NCBI GenBank assembly: GCA_002438805.1
Contig: DJQV01000022.1
Coordinates: 88,743-152,742 of the forward strand
Direction: 5' to 3'
DNA from: Bacteroidales bacterium UBA6377
GTDB taxonomy: Bacteria; Bacteroidota; Bacteroidia; Bacteroidales; UBA932
DNA length: 64,000 nt
Shown: one piece after another, positions 34,419 to 42,220 of the stretch
Position numbering within the stretch: position 1 is the stretch's first letter
How the letters are laid out: the number at the start of each line of letters is the position of its first letter
Notes under the pieces: model-generated
Database searches by the model: none
What the model was told of the DNA's origin: nothing
Seen by the model: only the letters and a program-made list of their open reading frames with translations
Translations under genes and position numbers: made by a program

Positions 34419-35008
34419 AATAGGGCTTGGAGGGATTTCTTTATCTTGTGGTATTCGGACTCGAAGTTGGGGGTGAGTATGCCTTTCCCGCAGGCGGCCT
34501 CAATCTCCTCGGGAGACCAGTACCTGCCGGCTATCACCTCGTCCCCGTCGGGCTTGAGGGTGAAATCCCCGACTGTGGCGAAGACATTGACAAGCTCCCT
34601 TTCTACCTCGGATTCAAACACATAAGAGGTGATGAAGACCGGATTGAAGTCGGTGAAGCCCAACTCCTCGGAGGCCTCGCGGTAGAGGGCTTCCAGAATA
34701 TACTCACCATAGGCGACGTGACCGCCGACGGCAGTGTCCCAGCGCAGGGGCAGCAGGTCCTTGGTGGCGCTGCGCTGCTGGAGGTAGATCCGCCCGTCGC
34801 GGCTGACGATGTGGAGGTGAACCACCGGGTGGAGGGGTTTGGCGGCTTCGGGGTCTGGGGTTGCCGTACGGCCGTGGCAGAACGCCCGCGATGCCTGCGC
34901 TATGACGTTGCCGTGTTCATCCACGACAGGGAGCATCTCGGTTGAGACCGTGCGGTCGCTTCCGCGCAGGAGCGGTGCCGTAGAAGCAGGATATATCAAA
35001 TCTGTCAT
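34415..35008 (-). CDS. Nudix hydrolase
   Basis: 197 residues. The Nudix box is GGHVAYGEYILEALYREASEELGF, matching GX5EX7REUXEEXGU with all key acidic residues. The first 60 residues resemble the IDI/YfcD type (EMLPVVDEHGNVIAQASRAFCH, then LHPVVHLHIVSRDGRIYLQQRS), which act on isoprenoid or other diphosphates rather than on nucleotides alone. A substrate is not predictable. It overlaps the DUF4922-SpoIID gene by 4 nt and shares 1 nt with the stop of the HU-type gene. Its place in a cell-wall operon suggests, without proof, a nucleotide-sugar or lipid-carrier diphosphate. Confidence 0.88.
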   Translation of the reverse strand: MTDLIYPASTAPLLRGSDRTVSTEMLPVVDEHGNVIAQASRAFCHGRTATPDPEAAKPLHPVVHLHIVSRDGRIYLQQRSATKDLLPLRWDTAVGGHVAYGEYILEALYREASEELGFTDFNPVFITSYVFESEVERELVNVFATVGDFTLKPDGDEVIAGRYWSPEEIEAACGKGILTPNFESEYHKIKKSLQALL

Positions 35009-36258
35009 CAGTAATTGATTATTCTGAGTTCTTCTGGAGTATACAATATCGAGTCAATGAAGTCCGGGGCCACCTGGGCGACCGTCAGAAATGCCAGCAG
35101 CGCGACTGCGGCTACGGCGAGCAGAATGAGCACCGGAACCCACCAGCGGAAGCGGCGTGACGAGTTCTGTCGCGGTTGGGGTTCTGCAGTAGGCCGAGGC
35201 TTTGGCTGCAAATGTGGCTCTGAGACAGACTGCGTGACTGGTTGCGGCTGTGGCTCGGCTGCGGGTTCGACAGAGGGTTCGGCGGTCGGTTGCGGCTCCG
35301 CTGCTTCGCGCGTTTCCGGCTCCGCCCCCGCTCCCGTGCTCGTGCTCGTTCCTGATTCTGGTGCCGCTTCCGCCTCTGCTCCCGTGCGCACGAGAGGCAC
35401 TTCCGTGCGTAAAATGCCGTCCGGTGCGCACGGGACACCATCCTCTGACCGTTCCGTGCGCACAACACCCTCTGGTGCGCACGACTTCAGCCCCGTGCGC
35501 ACGGCGGATGCTTCTGTCGGCAAGGCGGATGCTTCTGTCGGCAAGGTTGAGGTCGCGGTTGAGGTCGCGGTTGAGGTCGCGGTTGAAGCTAAGACTGCTG
35601 TTGCAGCTGTAGCTGGCTCGGTTTCCGATGCTGTACTTGCCTCCGGGGACGGGGTAGTGGCTGTTTCCTGGGCTGCTTCCGCATCTGGGGTCAGGGCCGA
35701 GTTCGTTTCCGAAGCCGGAACTTCCTCCGTGGCCGAGGCGGTTTCCGCGACTGCGGCTGTGGCTGTGTCCGCGACAGCAGCAGAGACTGTTTCCCGGCTC
35801 TGGGGCACAATCGGAATCTCCACAGGTTCAGGCTCTGTTATCGCCTTGAGAGAAAGGGGTTCAAGTCCGAATCCGTCAGGGTAGATGTCCAGATCCGGGT
35901 CCGGCACGAAAAAGAAATTATTCTCCACCGTGGCGCGCAAACGCCCAAGTCCTGGCAGGGCAATAGTCTTACGTTCCTTCAGCACTGTCTTCATCTCAGT
36001 CAGGAACTGTTTGAGATACAGCGCCGCGGCCTCCTTGGAGATACCATTGGATGCCGCATAGAAATCTATCAGCAACGTATCCTCCGAGCGGCTCGGATGA
36101 AAAGAAAGCCTGCGGTACGGCGGGTTGATCGTGTAGCCTTTGTCAGAGAAAGTGGCCGGAACCACCTCCGCCACGAAGGTGCCTAGCCCGGGCAAACCGA
36201 CCATGTCATGGTCGGTTATCAACTCGGAAATCATAGTGGACAGAAGAGCGACATCCAT
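35008..36258 (-). CDS. HU-CCDC81-type domain protein with repeat linker and C-terminal membrane helix
   Basis: 416 residues. The first 145 form an HU/CCDC81-like pair of domains (LPGLGTFVAEVVPATFSDKG, PPYRRLSFHPSR, then KTIALPGLGRLRATVENN), as in the Bacteroidota HU-SPOR proteins. A disordered linker of about 220 residues follows, rich in Ala, Thr, Glu and Pro, with TSTATSTAT repeats and a doubled PTEASA unit. One transmembrane helix (WWVPVLILLAVAAVALLAFL) and about 25 outer residues end the protein; no SPOR domain is seen. Part of the linker (35384-35502) is built from copies of the GTGCGCAC palindrome also found between genes. It heads the six-gene operon. A role in septal or envelope organisation is inferred from relatives. 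Confidence 0.75.
   Translation of the reverse strand: MDVALLSTMISELITDHDMVGLPGLGTFVAEVVPATFSDKGYTINPPYRRLSFHPSRSEDTLLIDFYAASNGISKEAAALYLKQFLTEMKTVLKERKTIALPGLGRLRATVENNFFFVPDPDLDIYPDGFGLEPLSLKAITEPEPVEIPIVPQSRETVSAAVADTATAAVAETASATEEVPASETNSALTPDAEAAQETATTPSPEASTASETEPATAATAVLASTATSTATSTATSTLPTEASALPTEASAVRTGLKSCAPEGVVRTERSEDGVPCAPDGILRTEVPLVRTGAEAEAAPESGTSTSTGAGAEPETREAAEPQPTAEPSVEPAAEPQPQPVTQSVSEPHLQPKPRPTAEPQPRQNSSRRFRWWVPVLILLAVAAVALLAFLTVAQVAPDFIDSILYTPEELRIINY
35384..35581. repeat. GTGCGCAC cluster and tandem repeats inside the HU-type gene
   Basis: GTGCGCAC occurs at 35384, 35424, 35456, 35475 and 35495, usually inside CCGTGCGCACGG-like context. Directly beside it is a 21-bp duplication (35504-35524, 35525-35545) and three 12-bp GTTGAGGTCGCG units (35546-35581). 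All are multiples of three or keep the frame open. Confidence 0.85.
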
Positions 36259-36618
36259 AATACAACAAAAATACGCAAAATCTGTTGAATTCCGCCAAGT
36301 CCGGTTTCATCAAGGACTACAAAGACCATCCGTCCCGTCATTCGCCCAAGGACAGTCAATCACTCTCCTATTGCCTTAACTGTCAGATCTCCCGGCAGCA
36401 GGGCGGGCCGCCGTGCCAGGTGGGAGCGGAATCGCCGGAAAAGGCTCACACCTGGACGGGGCAACGGACTCAGACGGGGATGCAGGGCATAGGCAGCCTG
36501 CGTGGGCCGGTGGCGTGCACACGGGAAACACTCGACGCACACATGTGGCCCGCGGTGTCTGGGTGGTGTGCAGCGAAAGGGCAGAGCAAGAAAAGTTTTC
36601 AAAAAATTCGGAAATATA
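36259..36618. other. Intergenic region upstream of tRNA-Asn
   Basis: About 360 bp between the divergent HU-type gene and the tRNA promoter. It is A/T-rich near both ends, with a G+C-rich centre. The promoter of the HU operon must lie here on the minus strand, but no convincing TAnnTTTG with a paired TTTG was found. No coding sequence is supported. Confidence 0.5.
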
Positions 36619-36649
36619 TTTGCGCTTTTAAGATTTTGCCGTATATTTG
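36619..36649 (+). promoter_or_regulatory. Perfect Bacteroidetes promoter for tRNA-Asn
   Basis: TTTG at 36619-36622, a 19-nt spacer, and TATATTTG at 36642-36649 match the consensus fully. The -33 TTTG is itself the end of a second TATATTTG (36615-36622). Transcription should start near 36655, about 25 nt before the mature tRNA. Confidence 0.85.
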
Positions 36650-36679
36650 CAGTCCCGAAACGCGAGTTAGGGCAAACAT

Positions 36680-36756
36680 TCCTCTTTAGCTCAGTTGGTT
36701 AGAGCACCTGACTGTTAATCAGGGGGTCCTAGGTTCAAGTCCTAGAAGGGGAGCCA
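36680..36756 (+). tRNA. tRNA-Asn(GUU)
   Basis: Acceptor TCCTCTT pairs with AAGGGGA (one G-U). The D arm contains AGCTCAGTTGGTTAGAGC, the anticodon arm is CCTGA-CTGTTAA-TCAGG (anticodon GTT), and the T arm is CTAGGTTCAAGTCCTAG. The discriminator is G and CCA is encoded at 36754-36756. Confidence 0.97.
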
Positions 36757-36759
36757 AAG

Positions 36760-36796
36760 CGGACAAATCATCAGAAATGACGGTTTGTCCGTTTTT
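36760..36796 (+). terminator. Rho-independent terminator after tRNA-Asn
   Basis: CGGACAAA (36760-36767) pairs with TTTGTCCG (36784-36791) and is followed by TTTTT. The stem is 8 bp and the loop 16 nt. Confidence 0.85.
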
Positions 36797-36816
36797 CGTT
36801 TGCGCGCGGGGCTGAT

Positions 36817-36924
36817 GGTGACGGATAAGTGTCAGATAATGAGACACAAAGCAGTATGGCCTATGTCCATATCAGGGGAGGCGAAACATTTAGCACGCTG
36901 ATTGATAACGGTTTATCTGCCACC
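36817..36924 (-). mobile_element. MITE-like element, copy B (108 bp)
   Basis: Ends GGTGACGGATAA (36817-36828) and TTATCTGCCACC (36913-36924). It is in inverse orientation to copy A at 2436-2543 and of equal length. The homology extends outward to about 36995, matching 2353-2435, so the two loci share about 180-190 bp with a small indel near the element edge. Confidence 0.75.
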
Positions 36925-37080
36925 GATTCCGCGTCTCTTCCTGACGCATTCACCTGAAAGGCATTGATCTGCGCTCATCCCATAACACCTGCCAGGCCGC
37001 CTTCGCCCCGTGCGCACGGGAACGGCAAGGGACCGGGGCAACGGCCACAGACGAAGGTGCACAGCAGGAAAGCCGGCCAG

Positions 37081-37118
37081 AAGGTCGGGGAAGAAAGCGC
37101 CGAAAACACCCCTACCTT
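37081..37118. repeat. Palindromic repeat, single stem-loop, copy 4
   Basis: AAGGTCGGGG at the left with CACCCCTACCTT at the right, and an A-rich loop containing AAAGCGCCGAAAA. Only one of the two stem-loops of the family is present. Confidence 0.7.
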
Positions 37119-37220
37119 TGGCGTAGGAACGTGGGAACAGGGAGACAAGGGAAACGTGGGGGGCGAGAGAACGTGGAAACAGGGAAACAAGGGAAACGAG
37201 AGGACACCGCAAAACCGCAG

Positions 37221-37302
37221 TCCCAACCCCAAACCCAAACAAACCCAACCACAAACCCAACAGCAGTCCCAACAGCAAACCCCAACAGCAAACCCAACCC
37301 CT
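37221..37302 (-). repeat. G-rich tract (GGGTTTG/GGGTTG) downstream of the hybrid regulator
   Basis: On the minus strand nine runs of three or four G occur within about 80 nt, spaced by TTT(G), TT, or TTTGCTGTT, starting 5 nt after the regulator stop codon. Such spacing permits G-quadruplex formation in the DNA strand or the mRNA 3' end. Confidence 0.75.
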
Positions 37303-37306
37303 GAAA

Positions 37307-40300
37307 TCAGCGTTTCCGGTACTGGGACGGGGAGACCCCGAACATCTCCTTGAAATATTTCGCAAAATACTTCTGCGTCCCGAAGCCCACAGCCTCGGAG
37401 ACCTCAACGATGCTTATGGACGGATCCTCGGACAGAAGCTGCGCAGCTCGCTTCAGGCGCATGGTCCGGATGAACACCGACGGGTTCATGCCGTACAGAG
37501 ACTGTATCTTGCGGTACAGGCTCATCCTGTGCATGCACACATCCGAAGCCAAGTCCTCGACAGAATAATCCGGATTGCCCATATTGGCCTCCAGCTTCTC
37601 CATTATGAGGGTCATCAGTTTCTGGTCCACCGTCGTGACCGTCACATGCATAGGAGACACGTCCGCCTTGCCTGAAAACGAGCGCATGCGCTTCTCCCGC
37701 TCCTCAAGGAGATTCGAGATGCGCGCCTCCAGCATCTCCATCCTGAAAGGCTTGGAAAGATACGCATCGGCCCCGCAGTCATACCCCTTGATACGGATGT
37801 CCTCCGACATCCTCGCCGTTATCAGGACCACCGGGATATGCGAGGTCTCCAAATCACCTTTCAGACGCCTCGCCAGCTCAAAGCCGTCCATATTCGGCAT
37901 CATGACATCACAAACTATGATATCCGGCATGGAGGAAGGCAATTTCGCAAGACAGTCCTCCCCGTCACAAGCCGTGCAGACACGGTATTTCCGAGAAAGC
38001 TCATCACGAAGATAATGCCGGAAGTCAGCATTGTCATCAACCACCATAATGCACTTGCGCCCGTCCGACTGCACCGGAGTCGCACTTTCATCATCTTCCA
38101 AGGCAGAAGCCGCAGCCAAAGAAGCCGGCAACACTACAGAGAACACCGTTCCCTTGCCCACCTCAGATGTGACCGACACACTCCCGCCATGCATCTCCAC
38201 ATACTGTTTCACAAGGTTAAGACCTATGCCGGACCCTGTCGAAGACCCTGCATTTGAACTGCGGTAGAAACGATCGAACACATGCGGCAGATCAGACGGA
38301 GGTATACCTATTCCGCTGTCTTCCACATCAAGGCGGACCGCCCCATCCTCCGTTCTGGAAAGACGCACCTCTATAGACCCTCCTTCCGGAGTGAACTTCA
38401 TCGCGTTGGAGAGAAGATTGTTGACGACTTTCTGCATCATGTCGCTGTCGAAAGACATCAGGCAGTTGTCCGAAAAATCAGTAAATCTCAACCGTATACG
38501 TTTCTTCTCCGCCCCGGCCCGGAAAGATTCCAGCACACCGGCCACGAACTCGGAAAGATTGCCCTGACGCAGCTGGAGCTTCTCCCCTCCCATCTCAAGT
38601 TTCCGGAAATCAAGAAGGTGGTTGACCATGTCCAGCAGGGATTTGGCATTGCGGTGCATAGTCTCCAGACGGCTGTATTCATCAGTCCCCTCCTTGTCTT
38701 TCATAAGGCTTTCAAGCGGCAGGATTATCAGGGAAAGCGGTGTCCGAAGTTCATGTGAGATATTGGTGAAGAACCTGAATTTCATCTGGTTGAGTTCCTC
38801 TTCCTGCCGGCGCTGGTCCTCTGCCCGTTGCAGGGACATCTTGCGCCGCGCCCGATGATAGAACAATGCCACAGCGCCCCAGATGCCTGCCATCATCAGG
38901 AAAGCATAGACGAACAGGGCCGGAGTTGACCGCCAGAACGGAGGCCGTATCAGGATCGGCACACTGGTGCAGCCGCTCCAGTCCATACCGTTGTTGGAGG
39001 CCTCGACCTCGAAAACATATCTGCCCGGCTCAAGGAAGGTATATTCCGCCACCCCGAGAGGAGACGATGGCGACATGCGCCATCCATCCTCAAAACCGGA
39101 AAGCCTGTAACGGTAGCGACTGTGCTCCGGATTCGCATAGTTCAGATTGGTGAAAGTAAAACGCAAAGACGTCTTGTCATACGGCAGTCTGACATCCGAG
39201 ACGGACATCTCCTCCCCTCCGGCTGTGAAAGACGAAATCCTCGGAGCCACCCCATAGTCAGGTATGCTCAGCGACCCCGGAGCGATGACGCACATCCCGG
39301 ACGATGCACCGAAATAAATGGTCCCGTCAGAATGCTTCAGCACGGATTTCGGGAAGAAAGAGCCGCAGTCAAGACCATCTTCAACACCGTAGTCTGTCCT
39401 CTGGACAGAGCCGTCTTCAGCCACTCTGACACTGGACACACCGCTCGTGGACATTGCCCAGATAACCCCGTCATCATCTTCAGCCATACCCATCATGACT
39501 CCGGAAGAAATTATCGGGCGGGACTCTGAAGCACCCTCCCTCATAGAGAGTCCCCCGGACTCGGCCAGCCAAAGCCTGCCTGAAGAATCCTCGAGAATCT
39601 GGTTGGTAAAGGCAAAAGAATCCTCCTTTCTCATATCCACGACCTCATCCGCGAGCGGATCATAGCGGAAACGCCCGTTGTCCCCCGAAGCGACGATGGT
39701 GCCGTCATCCATGATGAATATGTCGCGGATCATCATATAGCGCTCAAGTTCGGGATGCGCATCCCGGAGGAGGGAAACCTGTCCGCTCTCCGGATCGAAG
39801 CGGCCCAGACCGCCATAGACAGAAATCCAATACTGCCCGTCAGCATCTCCGGTAAGGGCACGCACGCAGTTGAGATTCGGAGAAGCCTTCTGATATGACA
39901 CATCGACGGCGAACTGCTGAGGCCAGACATAGTGGCGCACCCGATGCCCATCTATGCAATAAAGTCCATTGTAGAATGTCCCGGCCCATATCTTCCCGGA
40001 AGGCTCCACATACAGGCCGATAATGAGTTCATCCCGCAGTTCAGGCCACGGGGACTCCATTGCCCAGGCTGCAGGATCATACCGCAGCAATCCGTGTATG
40101 GTGCCGACGAGCACTTTGCCGTCGGGAGACTCGGCCAGACACTTGACACTCTCGTCAGGCATGCTGCCGCTTTTGAGGGTCGAGCCGTTGACGGTGTTTA
40201 TGCGGACTATGTCCGGATGCCAGAACAGAAGACCCTCCTGCTGGGTCGCTATCCAGATGCCTCCGCGCGGATCGGCGTATATCCTTGATATGTCAAGATG

Positions 40301-40990
40301 GGGATAGACCGGAGCCGCCCCGATCCTCTCAAGGCAAGGGAAGCGGTACACGGTCCCGTCCTTATAAAATATACGCACCCCCGAACGGGCCGAGCCGACC
40401 CACAGATTGTCCTGCCCGTCCACGGCTATGGACGTAAAAAGATCATCGCTGCCCTCCGGTATATCCTCGATGTTGGAGATCCTGCCGTCATCCGGATCAA
40501 AACACATGAGATGCTTGTCCGACATGAACCAGCGCTTGCCCGAGGATGCCTGTGCCGTCTGCGTACGGCTGGAGCTGCCGTCACGGAAAAGATGGCGGAG
40601 CGTGTCCCCGGGAGCGGCTGAAGGCTGCGGAATGTCGTAGATGAACTTTTCCGTCTTCCGGTCAAACGCCCATATATGATCACGCGCATGTAGAATCACC
40701 CTGTCGCTGCCGGAATCATACACGACATGGTCCTGCCCGTTGTATTCGGTATATGGCACCATCTCCTGATCCCAGCGCCAGTTCTTGAATCCGGCCCCGT
40801 CATAGAAGCACAGCCAGGAGGAAGTCTGGATACACATGAGGCCGTCCGGAAGCATCAGCATGTCCCTGACATTGTTCTCCGGCAAGCCCTTGGATGCGTC
40901 GAGCATGCGGAACACATACGGCTTTTCCGCTCCGCGGGCACTGAACCCGAGAAGCAGAAAAGACAACGCTATGGCCGCAAGACGCCTCAT
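37307..40990 (-). CDS. Hybrid two-component system regulator of the polysaccharide locus
   Basis: 1227 residues in the order expected for PUL regulators: signal peptide, two seven-bladed propellers of Reg_prop repeats, a Y_Y_Y domain (about 620-690), a membrane helix (ALFVYAFLMMAGIWGAVALFY, about 696-716), histidine kinase (FFTNISHELRTPLS, H at about 746; NNLLSNAMKF; DSGIGIPPSDLPHVFDRFY), receiver (IIVCDVMMPNMDGF, phospho-Asp about 1028), and a C-terminal AraC helix-turn-helix (YSVEDLASDVCMHRMSLYRK, VGFGTQKYFAKYFKEMFGVS). It senses an oligosaccharide in the periplasm and activates PUL genes directly. All catalytic residues are present. It follows the GH43-like gene with a 4-nt overlap (ATGA). 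Confidence 0.96.
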   Translation of the reverse strand: MRRLAAIALSFLLLGFSARGAEKPYVFRMLDASKGLPENNVRDMLMLPDGLMCIQTSSWLCFYDGAGFKNWRWDQEMVPYTEYNGQDHVVYDSGSDRVILHARDHIWAFDRKTEKFIYDIPQPSAAPGDTLRHLFRDGSSSRTQTAQASSGKRWFMSDKHLMCFDPDDGRISNIEDIPEGSDDLFTSIAVDGQDNLWVGSARSGVRIFYKDGTVYRFPCLERIGAAPVYPHLDISRIYADPRGGIWIATQQEGLLFWHPDIVRINTVNGSTLKSGSMPDESVKCLAESPDGKVLVGTIHGLLRYDPAAWAMESPWPELRDELIIGLYVEPSGKIWAGTFYNGLYCIDGHRVRHYVWPQQFAVDVSYQKASPNLNCVRALTGDADGQYWISVYGGLGRFDPESGQVSLLRDAHPELERYMMIRDIFIMDDGTIVASGDNGRFRYDPLADEVVDMRKEDSFAFTNQILEDSSGRLWLAESGGLSMREGASESRPIISSGVMMGMAEDDDGVIWAMSTSGVSSVRVAEDGSVQRTDYGVEDGLDCGSFFPKSVLKHSDGTIYFGASSGMCVIAPGSLSIPDYGVAPRISSFTAGGEEMSVSDVRLPYDKTSLRFTFTNLNYANPEHSRYRYRLSGFEDGWRMSPSSPLGVAEYTFLEPGRYVFEVEASNNGMDWSGCTSVPILIRPPFWRSTPALFVYAFLMMAGIWGAVALFYHRARRKMSLQRAEDQRRQEEELNQMKFRFFTNISHELRTPLSLIILPLESLMKDKEGTDEYSRLETMHRNAKSLLDMVNHLLDFRKLEMGGEKLQLRQGNLSEFVAGVLESFRAGAEKKRIRLRFTDFSDNCLMSFDSDMMQKVVNNLLSNAMKFTPEGGSIEVRLSRTEDGAVRLDVEDSGIGIPPSDLPHVFDRFYRSSNAGSSTGSGIGLNLVKQYVEMHGGSVSVTSEVGKGTVFSVVLPASLAAASALEDDESATPVQSDGRKCIMVVDDNADFRHYLRDELSRKYRVCTACDGEDCLAKLPSSMPDIIVCDVMMPNMDGFELARRLKGDLETSHIPVVLITARMSEDIRIKGYDCGADAYLSKPFRMEMLEARISNLLEEREKRMRSFSGKADVSPMHVTVTTVDQKLMTLIMEKLEANMGNPDYSVEDLASDVCMHRMSLYRKIQSLYGMNPSVFIRTMRLKRAAQLLSEDPSISIVEVSEAVGFGTQKYFAKYFKEMFGVSPSQYRKR

Positions 40991-42114
40991 TTCTTATCAA
41001 AAACCGACAGATCCCATTCATCCCTCCAATGCAGGATGAAGCGCCCGTCCTCAAACTCCACAGGCAGCCACACGTAGCGTCCGTCGATGGCGTTGTCCGG
41101 AGTCCAGCGGTCACCCATATATATGTATGCGTCCTTCTTGCCGGCCACCGGGATGAAGAATGTGCTCTGCGAATGGTAGGTGGTCTCACTGTCGGCGTCC
41201 ACGCAAGGGTTGCCGAGCTGAGTCCAAGGCCCCCAGATGGACGGGGCCACGGCGGAGTGGCCAGGATTCGGCCTCCAGCCCGTGCACTCGGAACCCATGA
41301 AATAATACAGCCCGTCCTTCTTGAAGATGGCCGGAGCCTCCATGCGGTCCCCTATGAAAGCGCGCACATATTTGCCGCTGAAATCGAGATAATCATCAGT
41401 CAGTTCGGCGATATGGATGACGCTGTTGGATTCTGAAGAGCAGATGTGGTAAGCCTTGCCGTCATCATCGACGAAGAGGGTCATGTCACGGGAATGCTGG
41501 CCCTTCTCGAAGTCGCGCCCGAGAGTGTTGACTGAGTCGGGATGCTCCCCTTTCGCAAGATTCGGTCTGTCACTCCAATTGGCCCCCTCCGGACGCACTT
41601 TGTGCAGCGGGAGCACATTGACCGGCCATGTACGGACCACTGTCCTGGTGGCACGTATGAACTCATACGGGCCCGTGACCTTGTCGGCCTGCGCTATCCC
41701 GACCATGGCCCCGCCGTATCCTGCACCCTTCGGCTCCAGATGGAACCACATCACGAACTTGCCGGTCGAGGCATTGTAGATCACCTTGGGACGCTCCAAT
41801 ATACATCCGTCCGCCACCGGGGACTCCGGGTCAGGGCTCACCTTGAATGCTATGCCCTCGTCTTTCCAGTTGTACAGGTCCGTGGAGGAATAGCAATGCA
41901 CCCCGACGTGGGCCTGGTTGCCGGCGCGCCCGGCAGTCTTGTGTTCCCCGAACCACCAGTATACTCCATCGTGCAGAAGAATCCCGCCGCCGTGGGCGTT
42001 GATATGCACACCTTTGTCGTCAGGCCAGATTTCCCCCGGTCTGAAAGAGCTGCGCTGGGCAGAGGCTGGCAGCACAAGTGACAGGGCTGCCGCGAGTGTA
42101 AGGAAAAGTTTCAT
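40987..42114 (-). CDS. Secreted GH43-like five-bladed propeller glycosidase
   Basis: 375 residues from the ATG at 42114 (an ATG at 42135 adds seven residues before the same signal peptide, LFLTLAAALSLVLPASAQ). The family pattern is seen in DKGVHINAHGGGILLHDGVYWWFGEH, CILERPKVIYNASTGKFVMW, RDMTLFVDDDGKAYHICSSE, and MEAPAIFKKDGLYYFMGSECTGW, where the glutamate of MEAPAIF is a candidate catalytic acid. It resembles the GH43 group often listed as subfamily 34, whose members act on galactose- or arabinose-containing glycans. It overlaps the regulator by 4 nt and is divergent from the main enzyme operon across 106 bp. Confidence 0.82.
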   Translation of the reverse strand: MKLFLTLAAALSLVLPASAQRSSFRPGEIWPDDKGVHINAHGGGILLHDGVYWWFGEHKTAGRAGNQAHVGVHCYSSTDLYNWKDEGIAFKVSPDPESPVADGCILERPKVIYNASTGKFVMWFHLEPKGAGYGGAMVGIAQADKVTGPYEFIRATRTVVRTWPVNVLPLHKVRPEGANWSDRPNLAKGEHPDSVNTLGRDFEKGQHSRDMTLFVDDDGKAYHICSSESNSVIHIAELTDDYLDFSGKYVRAFIGDRMEAPAIFKKDGLYYFMGSECTGWRPNPGHSAVAPSIWGPWTQLGNPCVDADSETTYHSQSTFFIPVAGKKDAYIYMGDRWTPDNAIDGRYVWLPVEFEDGRFILHWRDEWDLSVFDKK

Positions 42115-42147
42115 TGTAAACAGGTTTTTATCCATATTACGCGCAAC

Positions 42148-42179
42148 TGTGTAAAAATACTCAAATAATTTTATTTTCG
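42148..42179 (+). promoter_or_regulatory. Candidate promoter of the plus-strand PUL operon
   Basis: TGTG at 42148-42151 and TATTTTCG at 42172-42179, 20 nt apart, each one base from consensus. The start codon is at 42221. The region is shared with the divergent GH43-like gene, so the hybrid regulator probably binds here. Confidence 0.4.
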
Positions 42180-42220
42180 ATGGAGTGAGTAAAACACCTG
42201 CTCCGTCCGTATATATAGAC

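Larger units (their letters stand above)
36797..37306. other. Repeat-filled region between tRNA-Asn and the hybrid regulator
   Basis: It contains MITE-like copy B (36817-36924), a further block of about 70 bp shared with 2353-2435, one GTGCGCAC site near 37008, a single palindrome unit (37081-37118), an A/G-rich irregular array (about 37120-37205), and a C-rich tract reaching the regulator stop codon. Open frames here are low-complexity and not called. Confidence 0.65.
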
